DNA of 64,000 bases from Yersinia canariae (GCF_009831415.1 NZ_CP043727.1:310001-374000), one strand, 5' to 3'. Counted from the first letter of the stretch, positions 1-10,236 are shown. The notes: generated by a model not told the origin, from the sequence alone. Numbers and translations are program-made.

Positions 1-881
1 TCAAATACGTATTTAAAGGTCAGTGCGGCATACACCAGATAGCCGCCGGTGGTATGTAATACCCCTTTTGGTTTGCCGGTAGAGCCAGAGGTATAAAGGA
101 TAAATAATGGATCTTCTGCATTCATTTCTTCAGGCGGGCAGTCGGCAGAAGTATCTTTAATCAGGTCATGCCACCACAAATCTCGCCCGTCTTTCCAGTA
201 GCTGGCATTGCCGGTGCGTTGGAATACAACGACGTTTTTGATACTGGTAATCGCGGGATTTTTTAGCGCTTCATCGACATTTTTTTTCAGTGGAATTGCA
301 CGGCCAGCACGGATGCCTTCGTCGGCAGTAATCACCAATTTTGAGTTAGAGTCGATAATACGGCCAGCGACGGCATCAGGTGAGAAACCACCAAAAATAA
401 CGGAGTGAACAGCACCAATGCGAGCACAAGCCAACATAGCAACTGCGGCTTCTGGCACCATCGGCATATAAATAGCGACGACATCACCTTTCTTGATGCC
501 CAGTCTTTTCAGCACATTGGCAAACTGACATACATCATGATGAAGCTGTTTGTATGTGACTTTTTTAGACTGATTCGGGTCATCGCCTTCCCAGATAATT
601 GCAGTTTGATCACCGCGCTCTGCCAGATGGCGGTCTAGACAGTTGGCCGCAAGGTTCAACGTGCCATCCTCAAACCAGCGAATACTGACATGACCGGGAT
701 CGAAAGACGTGTTCTTCACCGTGCTATATGGCTTAATCCAATCAATAATCTTGCCATGCTCACCCCAGAATTCATCCGGGTTCTGCACCGACTGTTGATA
801 ATATTGATGGTATTGTTCTGGGTTTATCAGGGCATGTTCTGCAATTGCAGTTGGAATAGGGTGCTTATGTATTTGGCTCAT
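1..881 (-). CDS. acs: Acetyl-CoA synthetase, N-terminal part (cut by window edge)
   Basis: This gene encodes acetate:CoA ligase (AMP-forming), the high-affinity cytoplasmic enzyme that turns acetate, ATP and CoA into acetyl-CoA. The first 293 or so codons are visible. The product begins [20 protein letters not shown], and the adenylate-forming P-loop motif [11 protein letters not shown] lies near residue 270. The C-terminal half, with the acetylated lysine, lies beyond base 1. The start ATG (879-881) has an AGGAG ribosome site about 7 bases upstream. It is divergent from gltP across a long AT-rich gap. In E. coli acs is also near gltP. The family call is secure; only the left part is missing. 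Confidence 0.97.
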   Translation of the reverse strand, partial: MSQIHKHPIPTAIAEHALINPEQYHQYYQQSVQNPDEFWGEHGKIIDWIKPYSTVKNTSFDPGHVSIRWFEDGTLNLAANCLDRHLAERGDQTAIIWEGDDPNQSKKVTYKQLHHDVCQFANVLKRLGIKKGDVVAIYMPMVPEAAVAMLACARIGAVHSVIFGGFSPDAVAGRIIDSNSKLVITADEGIRAGRAIPLKKNVDEALKNPAITSIKNVVVFQRTGNASYWKDGRDLWWHDLIKDTSADCPPEEMNAEDPLFILYTSGSTGKPKGVLHTTGGYLVYAALTFKYVF

Positions 882-1799
882 AATCGTTCTCCTTGAGATT
901 GTTAATAATATGTCAATCAAAAGTTAATTATACTGTGAAGGGATGTTTTGTTTCTTTTTTGGGCGGCAGATCACGCATAAAAGATGTTGATTTAGAGACT
1001 TACTTAATGCGCTGAGTGGTGAATCGATATCTTAAGGATAGAAGAGGTGCCGTCTGACTACGCTATAAAGGAAAGGAAATGTGGTCGTCAGCTCATTTTC
1101 AGTATGAAAAGAAGATATTGATATGCTAGCACTGTCAGGAATATTAACGTGACGTGATTAATTTTATACGGTATTAATTGTTAACCAAAAAATAAAATAT
1201 TCATTTACAATTGCCGTGTTAATATTATTTTAATGCCTAACTGTAATTAAAAATTAGTATATATTCGAACTAGGAATATGTACTTATAAATAAAAAATGC
1301 TAAAGCATAAATATGCATTTTAATATTTTATTTATTTTGACTTCTTCATATTCATTTTCAGAATAAAAACAACTTTTCTTTAAGAATATTCTTGGTGAGC
1401 GGGAGTTGTCCTAAATTAAATTTAACAGAATGGAAACATAATGCATTCAGAAATAGAACATAACTAAGGTTTATATGATAATTTAATTTAGCTCATTTTT
1501 TCTACTGATGGATGTGGTTGTTATTTGTCATTGATGGATTTTACTTTTTTAATAACAAATATTTACTGGTCATGCATGATTATTCTGACCGATATTATGC
1601 ACTGCTACGATGTAGGCTTAGTGTAAACAAGGCTTGCAGAGGAGTGCCCAGAAATGATACTGATTTATAACGTGGACGGCTGGCGGGAGGCTGAACCATA
1701 AGTACGATCAACTATAGCCCCGTATTTAATGATTAAGTATTCTATTTAAGATGCTTGGTAACTCGCATTTTATAGGATGCTTTGAGGAATTTTTAGGGT
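882..1799. other. AT-rich divergent intergenic region between acs and gltP
   Basis: This is 918 bases without a recognisable gene, lying between two divergent starts, so it must hold the promoters of both acs and gltP. It is strongly AT-rich from about 1140 to 1570. I could not pick out a convincing CRP or FNR palindrome by eye. A 15-codon open frame at 1654-1701 (MILIYNVDGWREAEP) has a GAGGAG site 8-9 bases before its ATG. It could be a leader peptide for gltP, or chance. Confidence 0.6.
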
Positions 1800-3113
1800 A
1801 TGAAAAGTGTAAAAATAAGTCTGGCCTGGCAAATACTCATTGCACTGGTATTGGGTATTTTGGTTGGTGCAATTCTGCATAACCAAATTGAATCAAGAGA
1901 ATGGTTGGTTAGTAATATTTTAAGCCCAGCGGGCGATATTTTTATCCGCTTAATTAAAATGATTGTGGTGCCGATTGTTATTTCAACCTTGATAGTGGGT
2001 ATTGCCGGTGTTGGTGATGCGAAAAAGCTTGGGCGAATTGGTCTAAAAACCATCATCTATTTTGAAGTTATCACGACCATTGCCATTATTGTCGGGATCA
2101 CCTTGGCGAATGTGTTCCAGCCAGGGCACGGCATTGATATGTCGGCATTAACCGTGGTTGATATTTCCCAGTATGAAAAAACCACCGAACAAGTTCAAAG
2201 TGGTAGCCACAGTTTGGTCAGCACTATCTTATCGCTGATCCCTGCCAACGTCTTTGCCTCTATGGCAAAAGGCGATATGTTGCCAATTATTTTCTTCTCA
2301 GTGTTGTTTGGTTTAGGGCTGTCTTCATTGCCAAAAGAAACCAAAGAACCACTGTTGAATGTGTTTAAAGCAGTATCTGAAAGCATGTTCAAAGTTACAC
2401 ATATGATTATGCGTTATGCGCCTATCGGGGTATTTGGCTTAATCTCGGTGACTGTCGCCAACTTTGGTTTTGCCTCACTGATCCCTCTCGCCAAATTGGT
2501 TGTGCTGGTTTACGCCGCTATTCTCTTCTTTGCCTTAGTGATATTGGGCACCGTAGCCAGATTGTGTAAGCTGCGTATTTGGATATTGATTCGAATTCTG
2601 AAAGATGAGCTAATTCTGGCATATTCTACCGCCAGCTCAGAAACAGTCTTACCACGCATTATCGAGAAAATGGAAGCTTATGGTGCGCCAAAAGCTATTA
2701 CCAGTTTTGTGGTACCGACCGGTTATTCATTTAATCTAGATGGCTCCACGTTGTATCAAAGTATTGCAGCCATATTTATTGCCCAACTCTACGGTATTGA
2801 GCTGTCCATCGGGCAAGAAATTATTCTGGTTCTGACCTTGATGGTAACCTCGAAAGGTATTGCCGGCGTTCCGGGTGTTTCTTTTGTTGTTTTACTGGCG
2901 ACATTAGGCAGTGTCGGTATTCCATTAGAAGGGTTGGCCTTTATTGCGGGTGTTGACCGTATTCTAGATATGGCGCGAACTGCATTGAATGTCGTGGGGA
3001 ATGCATTGGCTGTGTTGGTTATCGCTAAATGGGAGCATCAGTTTGATCATAAGAAAGCTAAGGCTTATGAGAAAACTCTGTTTGCACCGAAACAGACACC
3101 CGTTCAAAGCTAG
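1800..3113 (+). CDS. gltP: Proton/glutamate-aspartate symporter
   Basis: The product is an inner-membrane dicarboxylate/amino acid:cation symporter (DAACS family) importing glutamate and aspartate with protons. At 437 residues it matches E. coli GltP. Visible features are many hydrophobic segments, the conserved serine-rich stretch YSTASSETVLPR (about residues 276-287), the hairpin/TM7 motif SFNLDGSTLY (about 310-319), and a later SKGIAGVPG loop. A GAGGA ribosome site lies about 12 bases before the ATG; an AGGG sits closer. The gene is single and followed by a strong hairpin terminator. It marks the chromosomal flank of the T3SS locus. Confidence 0.95.
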   Translation: MKSVKISLAWQILIALVLGILVGAILHNQIESREWLVSNILSPAGDIFIRLIKMIVVPIVISTLIVGIAGVGDAKKLGRIGLKTIIYFEVITTIAIIVGITLANVFQPGHGIDMSALTVVDISQYEKTTEQVQSGSHSLVSTILSLIPANVFASMAKGDMLPIIFFSVLFGLGLSSLPKETKEPLLNVFKAVSESMFKVTHMIMRYAPIGVFGLISVTVANFGFASLIPLAKLVVLVYAAILFFALVILGTVARLCKLRIWILIRILKDELILAYSTASSETVLPRIIEKMEAYGAPKAITSFVVPTGYSFNLDGSTLYQSIAAIFIAQLYGIELSIGQEIILVLTLMVTSKGIAGVPGVSFVVLLATLGSVGIPLEGLAFIAGVDRILDMARTALNVVGNALAVLVIAKWEHQFDHKKAKAYEKTLFAPKQTPVQS

Positions 3114-3133
3114 TTATTAAGCTATTTATGAGT

Positions 3134-3174
3134 TAAAAACCCCTTGTTGGCGTGATGCTAACAGGGGGTTTTTA
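3134..3174 (+). terminator. Rho-independent terminator after gltP
   Basis: An AAAACCCC...GGGGGTTTTT hairpin with paired TGTTGGC/GCTAACA inner arms ends in a T run. It lies 20 bases past the gltP stop and between convergent gltP and ssrB, so it may serve both strands. Confidence 0.85.
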
Positions 3175-3219
3175 TTGTTCATTCTTACAAGAAATAAGCA
3201 TGTAGATAACTTACTGGCA

Positions 3220-3852
3220 TTACTCATTTAAACCTAAGCGATATGACCAACGGATCAATTCAGCGACTTTATGTACATCCAGCTTTTTCATCATATTAAG
3301 GCGGTGGGTTTCAACGGTTTTTTGACTGATTGAAAGCTGAGTCGCGATAATACGATTACAGGAACCTTCAGTGATCAGTTTTAATATTTGCCGCTCGCGG
3401 GGGGTTAGAACGGGTTGATGAGTCTCATTACCTTGAGCCAGCTTACTCAATAAGGTGCTATTGAGCGCGGGATCAATATAGCGCTTACCTGCGGATACAG
3501 TTTGAATCGCGGCCATCAAGATTTGCTGTGGACTTTTCTTTAGAACATACCCTAGCGCACCATTATTTAATGTCCTGCTGGCGTAATGCTCCTCATGGCG
3601 AGCGGTTAATGCCAGTATTTTCATACTTGGCCAACGGCGAAGAAGTTGAATAATGACATCAAGACCATCCATACCGGGTAACCCCAAATCGATAATGACA
3701 ATGTCTGGCTCGGTTTGGCGGCATAAGTTATACACGTCTAATCCATTCTCCGCCTGGCCGACAATTTGATAGCGAGGGTAAGCTACAAGCATATTTTTGA
3801 TACCATTAATAATCAGCTCATGGTCGTCGACAATTAATAATTTTGTATTCAT
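3220..3852 (-). CDS. ssrB: SsrB-like NarL/FixJ-family response regulator of the T3SS
   Basis: This is a 210-residue DNA-binding response regulator. An N-terminal receiver (about 1-120) has the acidic pair D9-D10, phospho-acceptor D55 in IIDLGLPGMDG, and a conserved lysine in LKKSP. A LuxR-type helix-turn-helix (about 145-200) contains LTPRERQIL and SQKTVETHR. It lies just downstream of the hybrid kinase gene on the same strand and next to the T3SS. This is the arrangement of ssrA-ssrB in Salmonella SPI-2, where SsrB activates the island's promoters. The SsrB name rests on domain layout and position; related Yersinia systems use other names (for example YsrR). Confidence 0.85.
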   Translation of the reverse strand: MNTKLLIVDDHELIINGIKNMLVAYPRYQIVGQAENGLDVYNLCRQTEPDIVIIDLGLPGMDGLDVIIQLLRRWPSMKILALTARHEEHYASRTLNNGALGYVLKKSPQQILMAAIQTVSAGKRYIDPALNSTLLSKLAQGNETHQPVLTPRERQILKLITEGSCNRIIATQLSISQKTVETHRLNMMKKLDVHKVAELIRWSYRLGLNE

Positions 3853-3897
3853 AAAGTTATTCCTTTACCTGATGATTTAAATGGCGTCGCGGAGGTT

Positions 3898-6690
3898 CTA
3901 TGGCTGAAATAGCTCATGGATTATCTCGTCGAGGCGAGTGATATCTTGTTGTGTGATGATTCCCTTGGTTTCGATGACTATTTCCAGTTGGATAACGGCA
4001 TCTTGTAATTCGATTAGGCCGGCCTGGCCGGCACAGCCCTTTAGAGTGTGAAGATGGTCTGATAATGTCGGAATGTGAGTCAGGGAGTCCCTTGCTTGTT
4101 GCAGTAGTTCTTGTAGCGATTTTGATAATGTTAGACGAAGTGAGCTGTCGCTCAGATTCAATAATGGTTTGGATGTGGTTATTTGAGGCGTGAGATTAAT
4201 CCCACGTTCAAGCTGGAATTGTGCTGTCATATCCAGAACTTCAGCGAGTTGGCTGAACGTCACGGGCTTCGAAAGATAGTGATTTATCCCCGCCTGATAA
4301 GCCCTTATTTTTTCATCAGGGTTAGTATTGGCACTAAGCGCCGTTATCATGCATTGATTGTCCAAATTAATGGCATCATTACGCCAGCACTGAGTTGTTG
4401 TCAGACCATCCATCCCCGGCATGCGAATATCCATCAATACCAGATCAAAATATTGGCCTTGCCCGATACGCAGCGCTATTTCGCCACTCTCTGCCAGCGT
4501 AACCTCATGCCCCAGTTGTTTCAGCATCATGCCGGTAATATCACGATTGGTTTCTGCATCGTCGACCAGCAATATACTCATATGCCAAGGTTGTAGTGGG
4601 AGATTATGTTGTATCTCAGAATAATCCGTGGCGGCGTATTCCTTATTGCCCAGATACTGTTTCACCTTGCTATATAAACGACCCGGTAAGTAGCATAATT
4701 CTTTATCAGCCAAGAATTCTTGTGGCAGATTTAGCGATTTATTGTTCATCGGTTGGCAGGTTATACCCCAGGCAGATAATTGTGCCCGCAATGCTGGCGG
4801 GGATGGACAAAACTCACCCTTAAAAGGTATTACGGGGGCGACTCCATTAAATGGCAGAATTAATGAGAAACGGCTCCCTGAGTTGGGTTTGCTATAAAGC
4901 GTAATATGCCCCCCCATCATTTTTGCCAAGTTATCTGCAATAGTCAGCCCCAGCCCCGTCCCTTGCCCGTGATCATAAGTTTGAATGAAGGGGCGGAATA
5001 TTTTCTGCTGGTGCTGTAAATCAATCCCACAGCCGGTATCCTCAACGGTAAAGCAAAGTTGCTGGCCTTTGCGTTCAACCGAAAGGCTAATATGACCTTG
5101 CTGCGTAAATTTAACTGCGTTACCCAATAAATTAACCAGAGTTTGCTTTATGCGTTGGCTATCCAACTCAAGTTCTAGTGGTACATCTGAGCTGACATAA
5201 GTAGAAAGAACAATAGATTTACTCAAGACCTGGCTGTGAATAGTTAGCATCGACTGATCGAGCAAAGGCAAAAGCGCAGTTTTCTCTTGAGAGAGAGTTA
5301 ATTGGCCGGATTCAATACGTGAGAAGTCCAAAAGATTGTTGATTATCGCCAGCAATGAATGTGAGCACTGGCGAGCTGTCTCAGCTAACCGATATTGCTC
5401 AGTCGTTAGGGGCATATTTTGCAATAACTCGATCGCGCCTAAAGCCCCATTCAACGGGGTGCGGATTTCATGGCTTATCGTGGTCAGATGGATACTTTTA
5501 CGCTGATTGGCTTGTTCTGCGGTTAATTTTGATTTTGCTAATGCCATGGTGCGTTCTTTTACTTTCATTTCCAATGTGTCGTATTGCTTATTTAAGGTAT
5601 CCAGCAAACTGTTGTAAGCGCGAGCAATATGGCCTAATTCATCCATTCGTTTAATGGGCAATCGTGGCTCCATAGCTTGTGGCCCGGTGGCCCCAATAAT
5701 ATTGACAAAATTCCATAAAGGGATGGCCAAGTAATATCGCAATAATAAAGAAAGTGCCAAGGTAAGTAACAGTAAAATTGCCAGTGCAAAGGGGAGTTGA
5801 TGTAATGCCGGTTTGGCCGCCTCCCAAGCAAAACCGACTTGAGGGTAAATCACTAATTGTTGCCAACCAGGGCCTTTTAGCTGAGTTCTTAGTACTAAAT
5901 AATCGGGTGTTTGCTGCCAACCATCGTGCAATTGGATATTTTTCAGTTGACGAAGAATGTCATATAACTGATTTGAAGGTATATTTTGTTGAGGGACAGG
6001 TAATAATCTGCCATCTTTATCCAGCCATAAATTAATATCTCTTCTCTCAACAGACTGATTATCACTCACTAATTCATTTAGTTTTAATGAAAATCCAGCT
6101 AATGAACCCATATGGTCACAAGCGGCAACGGAAACATGCCAGCCATTTTGTGGCGTATACGTTGGCATACCCCAAAAAATATTATTGTGGGTAGGGAATA
6201 TGGGAAGTAGAAGTAGCTCTTTGCGCCGTTGCTTCAAATAATTGTTGGAAACTTCTTGTGGTTTGAATATGGTAATTCCATTACTTCGTTGAATCGTGAA
6301 GCTATCAAGATAATAGGTTTGGCCTGCAGTACCATAAGCCTGATTTACTTGGAAATTATGTTTAGACTGCGGAGAGTTACATGTTATTGAGTTGACGAGA
6401 GTATTATTTCCCACATTATCATTTTTGTGACTCATGGGAAATCCCCAGCTCATTTGATAATGAGCCTGGCGGTCGATCAGTGCAAGAGCATCCCGTTCCG
6501 CACCTTCAAATTGGTAATTGCTTAAATCTGAGCGAAGTGATGCCATATGTGTTAATTCATTCACCAATCGTTGACGCGTATCTTCATATGAAAAAAATGC
6601 CGCCATAATAATTGAAATTAGCCAAATAGCCGTTAAGGTCATAGCGAGTAATAGTGTCAATCGAGTGACGAGTGATGATGATTTTTTCAT
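3898..6690 (-). CDS. ssrA: SsrA-like tripartite hybrid sensor kinase of the T3SS
   Basis: This is a 930-residue inner-membrane sensor that phosphorylates the adjacent SsrB-like regulator through a His-Asp-His-Asp relay. In order: TM1 (about 12-33), a large periplasmic sensor (34-295), TM2 (about 299-325), a HAMP-like linker, HisKA with H407 in TISHEIRTPLNG, an ATPase domain (N-box LLGNAVKF near 521, G-boxes DTGCGID and GQGTGLGL), a receiver with D754 in LMDIRMPGMDG, and a C-terminal Hpt domain with H881 in HTLKGCAGQ. Length and domain order match SsrA of SPI-2. It is divergent from ssaB, with 187 bases holding both promoters. Confidence 0.9.
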   Translation of the reverse strand: MKKSSSLVTRLTLLLAMTLTAIWLISIIMAAFFSYEDTRQRLVNELTHMASLRSDLSNYQFEGAERDALALIDRQAHYQMSWGFPMSHKNDNVGNNTLVNSITCNSPQSKHNFQVNQAYGTAGQTYYLDSFTIQRSNGITIFKPQEVSNNYLKQRRKELLLLPIFPTHNNIFWGMPTYTPQNGWHVSVAACDHMGSLAGFSLKLNELVSDNQSVERRDINLWLDKDGRLLPVPQQNIPSNQLYDILRQLKNIQLHDGWQQTPDYLVLRTQLKGPGWQQLVIYPQVGFAWEAAKPALHQLPFALAILLLLTLALSLLLRYYLAIPLWNFVNIIGATGPQAMEPRLPIKRMDELGHIARAYNSLLDTLNKQYDTLEMKVKERTMALAKSKLTAEQANQRKSIHLTTISHEIRTPLNGALGAIELLQNMPLTTEQYRLAETARQCSHSLLAIINNLLDFSRIESGQLTLSQEKTALLPLLDQSMLTIHSQVLSKSIVLSTYVSSDVPLELELDSQRIKQTLVNLLGNAVKFTQQGHISLSVERKGQQLCFTVEDTGCGIDLQHQQKIFRPFIQTYDHGQGTGLGLTIADNLAKMMGGHITLYSKPNSGSRFSLILPFNGVAPVIPFKGEFCPSPPALRAQLSAWGITCQPMNNKSLNLPQEFLADKELCYLPGRLYSKVKQYLGNKEYAATDYSEIQHNLPLQPWHMSILLVDDAETNRDITGMMLKQLGHEVTLAESGEIALRIGQGQYFDLVLMDIRMPGMDGLTTTQCWRNDAINLDNQCMITALSANTNPDEKIRAYQAGINHYLSKPVTFSQLAEVLDMTAQFQLERGINLTPQITTSKPLLNLSDSSLRLTLSKSLQELLQQARDSLTHIPTLSDHLHTLKGCAGQAGLIELQDAVIQLEIVIETKGIITQQDITRLDEIIHELFQP

Positions 6691-6877
6691 AAAGTCACCT
6701 GACTGTTTTTTTTAGTACGCCACAATAAAAATTTGATATCAAGAATTACACTGATTTCATTACTGCTCGTTATAGATTCATTTAATTATGAATAATGAGT
6801 AAATCAGGTTTTCACCTTATAACAGATATTTAGGATTGGAGGATAATTAAACTGTGGTATTGCTGGAGTGACAGTTG
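6691..6877. promoter_or_regulatory. Divergent promoter region ssrA / ssaB
   Basis: This short AT-rich gap lies between the start of the kinase gene (minus strand) and the first structural T3SS gene (plus strand). It must carry both promoters and is the natural place for SsrB/H-NS control, as in SPI-2. Individual sites were not assigned by eye. Confidence 0.55.
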
Positions 6878-7312
6878 ATGTTAGAAATATTGAAAATGCA
6901 GCCTTTAATCAAAGATATTGATTTATCAGATACCCATATTATGTGTTTTACACTAAATCAGATCCCCGCCAAAGCGATGGATTACGATCACTCTCTTTGT
7001 ATTAGTCTTGTTTTTACTGACAAAAAAATGATATCTCACTCAGTGATTCATTATATTTCTCTCATGTTGGTGGCTCTTGAAGATACGCAGGATTTTGCAT
7101 TACAGCTTAAGGGCGACTATTGGTGGCTTTGGTACCGATATACTCTCGACGAGAGAAATGACATTGATAATGAGCGGCAAAGATTATCTATTAAGCTTGA
7201 TAGGATTCATACTGTTATCCAAATGCTCAACTCATTGGTCGCCACGATGAATGCATCTAAAACGCCTCTTTTAAGCAAGTATAAAATAGATGCCAGCAGG
7301 ATTGTTTTATGA
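6878..7312 (+). CDS. ssaB: SsaB/SpiC-like T3SS protein
   Basis: This 144-residue protein is homologous to Salmonella SsaB (SpiC), which helps order secretion of translocators before effectors with the SsaL/SsaM gatekeeper and has been reported as an effector. Shared positions include the early LK..PLI.DI stretch, ..PA..., ISL...D, and the AxQL...W..Y segment near residues 78-93. It sits first in the apparatus operon between ssrA and ssaC, exactly as ssaB does. I chose ATG 6878, 8-10 bases after GGAGTG, over the TTG one codon upstream. It overlaps ssaC by four bases (ATGA), indicating translational coupling. Confidence 0.8.
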   Translation: MLEILKMQPLIKDIDLSDTHIMCFTLNQIPAKAMDYDHSLCISLVFTDKKMISHSVIHYISLMLVALEDTQDFALQLKGDYWWLWYRYTLDERNDIDNERQRLSIKLDRIHTVIQMLNSLVATMNASKTPLLSKYKIDASRIVL

Positions 7313-8790
7313 AAGAAATTACTGGTTTTATATTGTTTTTATTTGTATCCCAGGCCGCGGGGAAATCGATTCCTTGGCAAGGCGAACCTTTCTTTATTTA
7401 TAGCCGAGGGATGGCAGTCACTAGTTTATTGAATGATCTCGGGGGTAACTATGGTATTCCCGTTGTTGTCAGCCCAGAAATAACTGAAAAATTCAGTGGT
7501 AAGATTCGGGATAAAACTCCCGAGGAAATATTGTCTGAATTGGCAGGGCTATACAATATCACTTGGTACTATGATGGGGATACTCTTTATTTCTATAAAA
7601 CTCACGCTATAAAAAGAGAGTTTATATCTCCTGAGGGACTGTCGACGGTAACCTTAATAAAATATCTAAAACAAAGTGGGGTTCCTGAGGGTAAAAATTG
7701 TGCAGTACAGGCCATTTCTCGCCTTAATGCCATTGAAGTTACGGGTGTGCCTATCTGTATTGAACGTGTGACTTCACTGACTAAAATGCTTTCTTCACAA
7801 GTTCGTAAACAAAATCAAAATAAAGAAACAGTGAAAGTCTTCCAACTAAAATATGCTTCTGCTGCCGACTCTACTTACCAATATCGAGACCAGCAAGTTA
7901 AATTACCGGGCTTGGTCAGTGTGCTACGTGAAATGAGTGCAGGTAATCATTTACCTTTGGGGGGAGAAAAAGAGCCAGGGGATACGCCTGTAAGTATGCC
8001 ACTTTTTTCGGCAGACCCACGGCAAAATGCGGTTATTATCCGTGACCGTCAGTCTAATATGCCACTTTATCGTAGTTTAATTACCCAATTGGATCTGCGA
8101 CCTGTCCAAATAGAAATTTCGGTAACGATCATTGATGTTGATGCCGGAGATATCAGTCAGCTTGGTATTGATTGGTCAGCATCTACATCCATTGGTGGGG
8201 CGGGGATCTCATTTAATAGAGAGGCAGCTCCAAATAATACCGATGGATTCTCTACCGTGATTGGCGACACAGGGAACTTTATGGTTCGCCTGAATGCCTT
8301 ACAGAAGAACTCACGTGCCAGGGTTTTATCTCGTCCGTCAGTAGTGACCTTAAATAATATTCAAGCTGTGTTAGACAAGAATGTGACATTTTATACCAAG
8401 CTACAAGGCGATAAGGTGGCAAAACTTGAATCAATAACATCAGGTTCATTATTGCGAGTCACACCGAGAATGATTGATTCAGATGGTATAAAAGAAGTCC
8501 TTCTTAACCTGAATATTCAAGATGGCCAGCAACAGGCACCTATCAGTAGCAGTGAGCCTCTACCTGAAATACAGAATTCAGATATCTCGACCCAAGCTAC
8601 ATTACGCGTTGGACAAAGCTTACTCTTGGGTGGATTCATTCAAGACAAACAAATTGAATCACAAAATAAAATCCCCTTACTGGGTGATATCCCTTTACTC
8701 GGCGGATTGTTTCGTAGTACGAATAAGCAATCTCATAGTGTTGTCAGGCTATTTCTAATCAAAGCCGTGCCGGTTAACACAGGGGAATAA
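7309..8790 (+). CDS. ssaC: T3SS outer-membrane secretin SsaC (SctC)
   Basis: This 493-residue protein forms the outer-membrane ring of the injectisome. It has a short N-terminal signal peptide (to about residue 18), N0/N1-type ring domains, and a C-terminal secretin domain. Typical secretin motifs are visible: RARVLSRPSVVTLNN (about 331-345), and the closing LLLGGFIQDKQ and IPLLGDIPLLGGLF stretches. Length matches SsaC/SpiA (497). It is coupled to ssaB by an ATGA overlap, and ssaD begins two bases after its stop. Confidence 0.95.
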   Translation: MKEITGFILFLFVSQAAGKSIPWQGEPFFIYSRGMAVTSLLNDLGGNYGIPVVVSPEITEKFSGKIRDKTPEEILSELAGLYNITWYYDGDTLYFYKTHAIKREFISPEGLSTVTLIKYLKQSGVPEGKNCAVQAISRLNAIEVTGVPICIERVTSLTKMLSSQVRKQNQNKETVKVFQLKYASAADSTYQYRDQQVKLPGLVSVLREMSAGNHLPLGGEKEPGDTPVSMPLFSADPRQNAVIIRDRQSNMPLYRSLITQLDLRPVQIEISVTIIDVDAGDISQLGIDWSASTSIGGAGISFNREAAPNNTDGFSTVIGDTGNFMVRLNALQKNSRARVLSRPSVVTLNNIQAVLDKNVTFYTKLQGDKVAKLESITSGSLLRVTPRMIDSDGIKEVLLNLNIQDGQQQAPISSSEPLPEIQNSDISTQATLRVGQSLLLGGFIQDKQIESQNKIPLLGDIPLLGGLFRSTNKQSHSVVRLFLIKAVPVNTGE

Positions 8791-8791
8791 T

Positions 8792-10003
8792 ATGGCAGTA
8801 AAATTCAAGCTTCGGCTATTGAATAGTGAACTCAAGGGCCGAGAACTGACTTTGCCTGAGGGGGAATTTACTCTGGGAGAGTTAGGGTGTGATGTGTTAT
8901 TGCCATTACCTCGGGGGGAAATATTAACCTTGGTCATCAGCAAAAATCAAATAAGGCTACAGGCACCGGGGGCCATTTGGGTGAATGGCTTGCGGCACGA
9001 TATGCAGCAACCAGTGCCTTTAAGACAATTGATTGAAACCGCCGGTTTAGCACTGGCCCTTGGTGAGGAAAGTGATGTCTTAAGCGGAATAAAAGTGACT
9101 CGGAGAATAAGGTCACGCCTATTATTGTGGCTATCTGTGGTGACATTTTTATTATTGGCACTGTTATTTATCTTTCTATTTTGGTTTACACAGCAGTCGA
9201 ATCGATTATTTTCTAATCTTCCTCCGACTGTTCCAATGCAATTATCGAAACAGTTAAAAACCGCTACTTTAGAGGGAATAAAAGCGGATTGGTTAGCAGA
9301 TGGCAGTGTGGCGCTGAGTGGACACTGTGAATCATCCTCTGCGGTTATTCAGTTGCAAAACTTTTTAGTTTCGAATCATGTTGTATTCAGTAATCAACTC
9401 GTTTGCGATGATCGGCTCATTGCCAGTGTTAGTGAAGTGCTACATCAATATGGTTATCAAGATATTGAGGTTTATATCGGTAAAAAAAAGGGGAATGTCA
9501 TACTCCATGGTGCTATTGAGATGGGGGATAAATGGCGAAGTGTGGAGGAGGTATTAGCAACTGTCACGGGGTTAAAAGGCTGGACGGTTATTAATTCTCA
9601 TGATGGGCAAATTTCACGCTTAGTTGAATGTTTAAAAAAACGGGGGTTATTAGGTTACCTGAGCATGACACAGAGTAATAAAGAGATCGTTATTAGCGGC
9701 GTACTGTCGCCCGATCAACAGCAACATCTTAGACAGATGTTGGCGGCTCGTGCTGAGCAACCTGATGCATTTCCGGTGAGATACCAGAATATTCCAGCGG
9801 CCGATCAAAGTACTCAACTTCTTCCTGCCGCGATTGTTAGCTATGGCGGAAATAATTATTCAAGGTTTGTACAACTGGCTAATGGGGTTCGTTTACAGCA
9901 AGGGGCAGTGTTGGAAAATGGGTATAAAGTTATTTTGATTGGGGAGCAAGGCATCTCTTTATTAAAATCGACTAACTTAGTACAAATACCGATGGATTTT
10001 TGA
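8792..10003 (+). CDS. ssaD: T3SS inner-membrane ring protein SsaD (SctD)
   Basis: This 403-residue SctD-family protein makes the outer of the two inner-membrane rings. The N-terminal 95 residues form a cytoplasmic FHA-like domain. One transmembrane helix follows (about 112-134, LLLWLSVVTFLLLALLFIFL) and then a periplasmic region of BON-like ring-building modules. Length equals Salmonella SsaD (403). A GGGG ribosome site lies before the ATG. It sits between ssaC and ssaE as in SPI-2. Confidence 0.93.
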   Translation: MAVKFKLRLLNSELKGRELTLPEGEFTLGELGCDVLLPLPRGEILTLVISKNQIRLQAPGAIWVNGLRHDMQQPVPLRQLIETAGLALALGEESDVLSGIKVTRRIRSRLLLWLSVVTFLLLALLFIFLFWFTQQSNRLFSNLPPTVPMQLSKQLKTATLEGIKADWLADGSVALSGHCESSSAVIQLQNFLVSNHVVFSNQLVCDDRLIASVSEVLHQYGYQDIEVYIGKKKGNVILHGAIEMGDKWRSVEEVLATVTGLKGWTVINSHDGQISRLVECLKKRGLLGYLSMTQSNKEIVISGVLSPDQQQHLRQMLAARAEQPDAFPVRYQNIPAADQSTQLLPAAIVSYGGNNYSRFVQLANGVRLQQGAVLENGYKVILIGEQGISLLKSTNLVQIPMDF

Positions 10004-10020
10004 GTATAGGAAATAAATTA

Positions 10021-10236
10021 ATGCGGCATATAACGGAGCTGGAGGATTATATTAAATCCGATCCATCATTAGTTCAGCAAAGAAAAATCTTACTGATAAA
10101 AGAAAAATCATTGGTTACCTATCAATTGTCTCTCCAGCAAACACCTGAAGATTATAAATATCTTTATGACATGATGTTAGCATTAGACAGTGCCGAAAAA
10201 ATTATAGAAACTCTCATTGTTCGCTATAAAAAATGA
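10021..10236 (+). CDS. ssaE: T3SS small chaperone SsaE (SctE-type)
   Basis: This 71-residue, mostly helical and charged protein occupies the position of ssaE. In Salmonella SsaE is a small chaperone-like partner of the SseB filament protein. The C-terminal AEKIIETLIVRY resembles the AENIINIIYYRY tail of SsaE. The frame is also open from TTG 10000, which overlaps the ssaD stop. The ATG at 10021 has AGGA nine bases ahead and is the better start. Confidence 0.8.
   Translation: MRHITELEDYIKSDPSLVQQRKILLIKEKSLVTYQLSLQQTPEDYKYLYDMMLALDSAEKIIETLIVRYKK

Noticed and set aside
10000..10020. TTG start for ssaE
   Set aside because: It overlaps the ssaD stop with no ribosome site; ATG 10021 has AGGA at the right distance.
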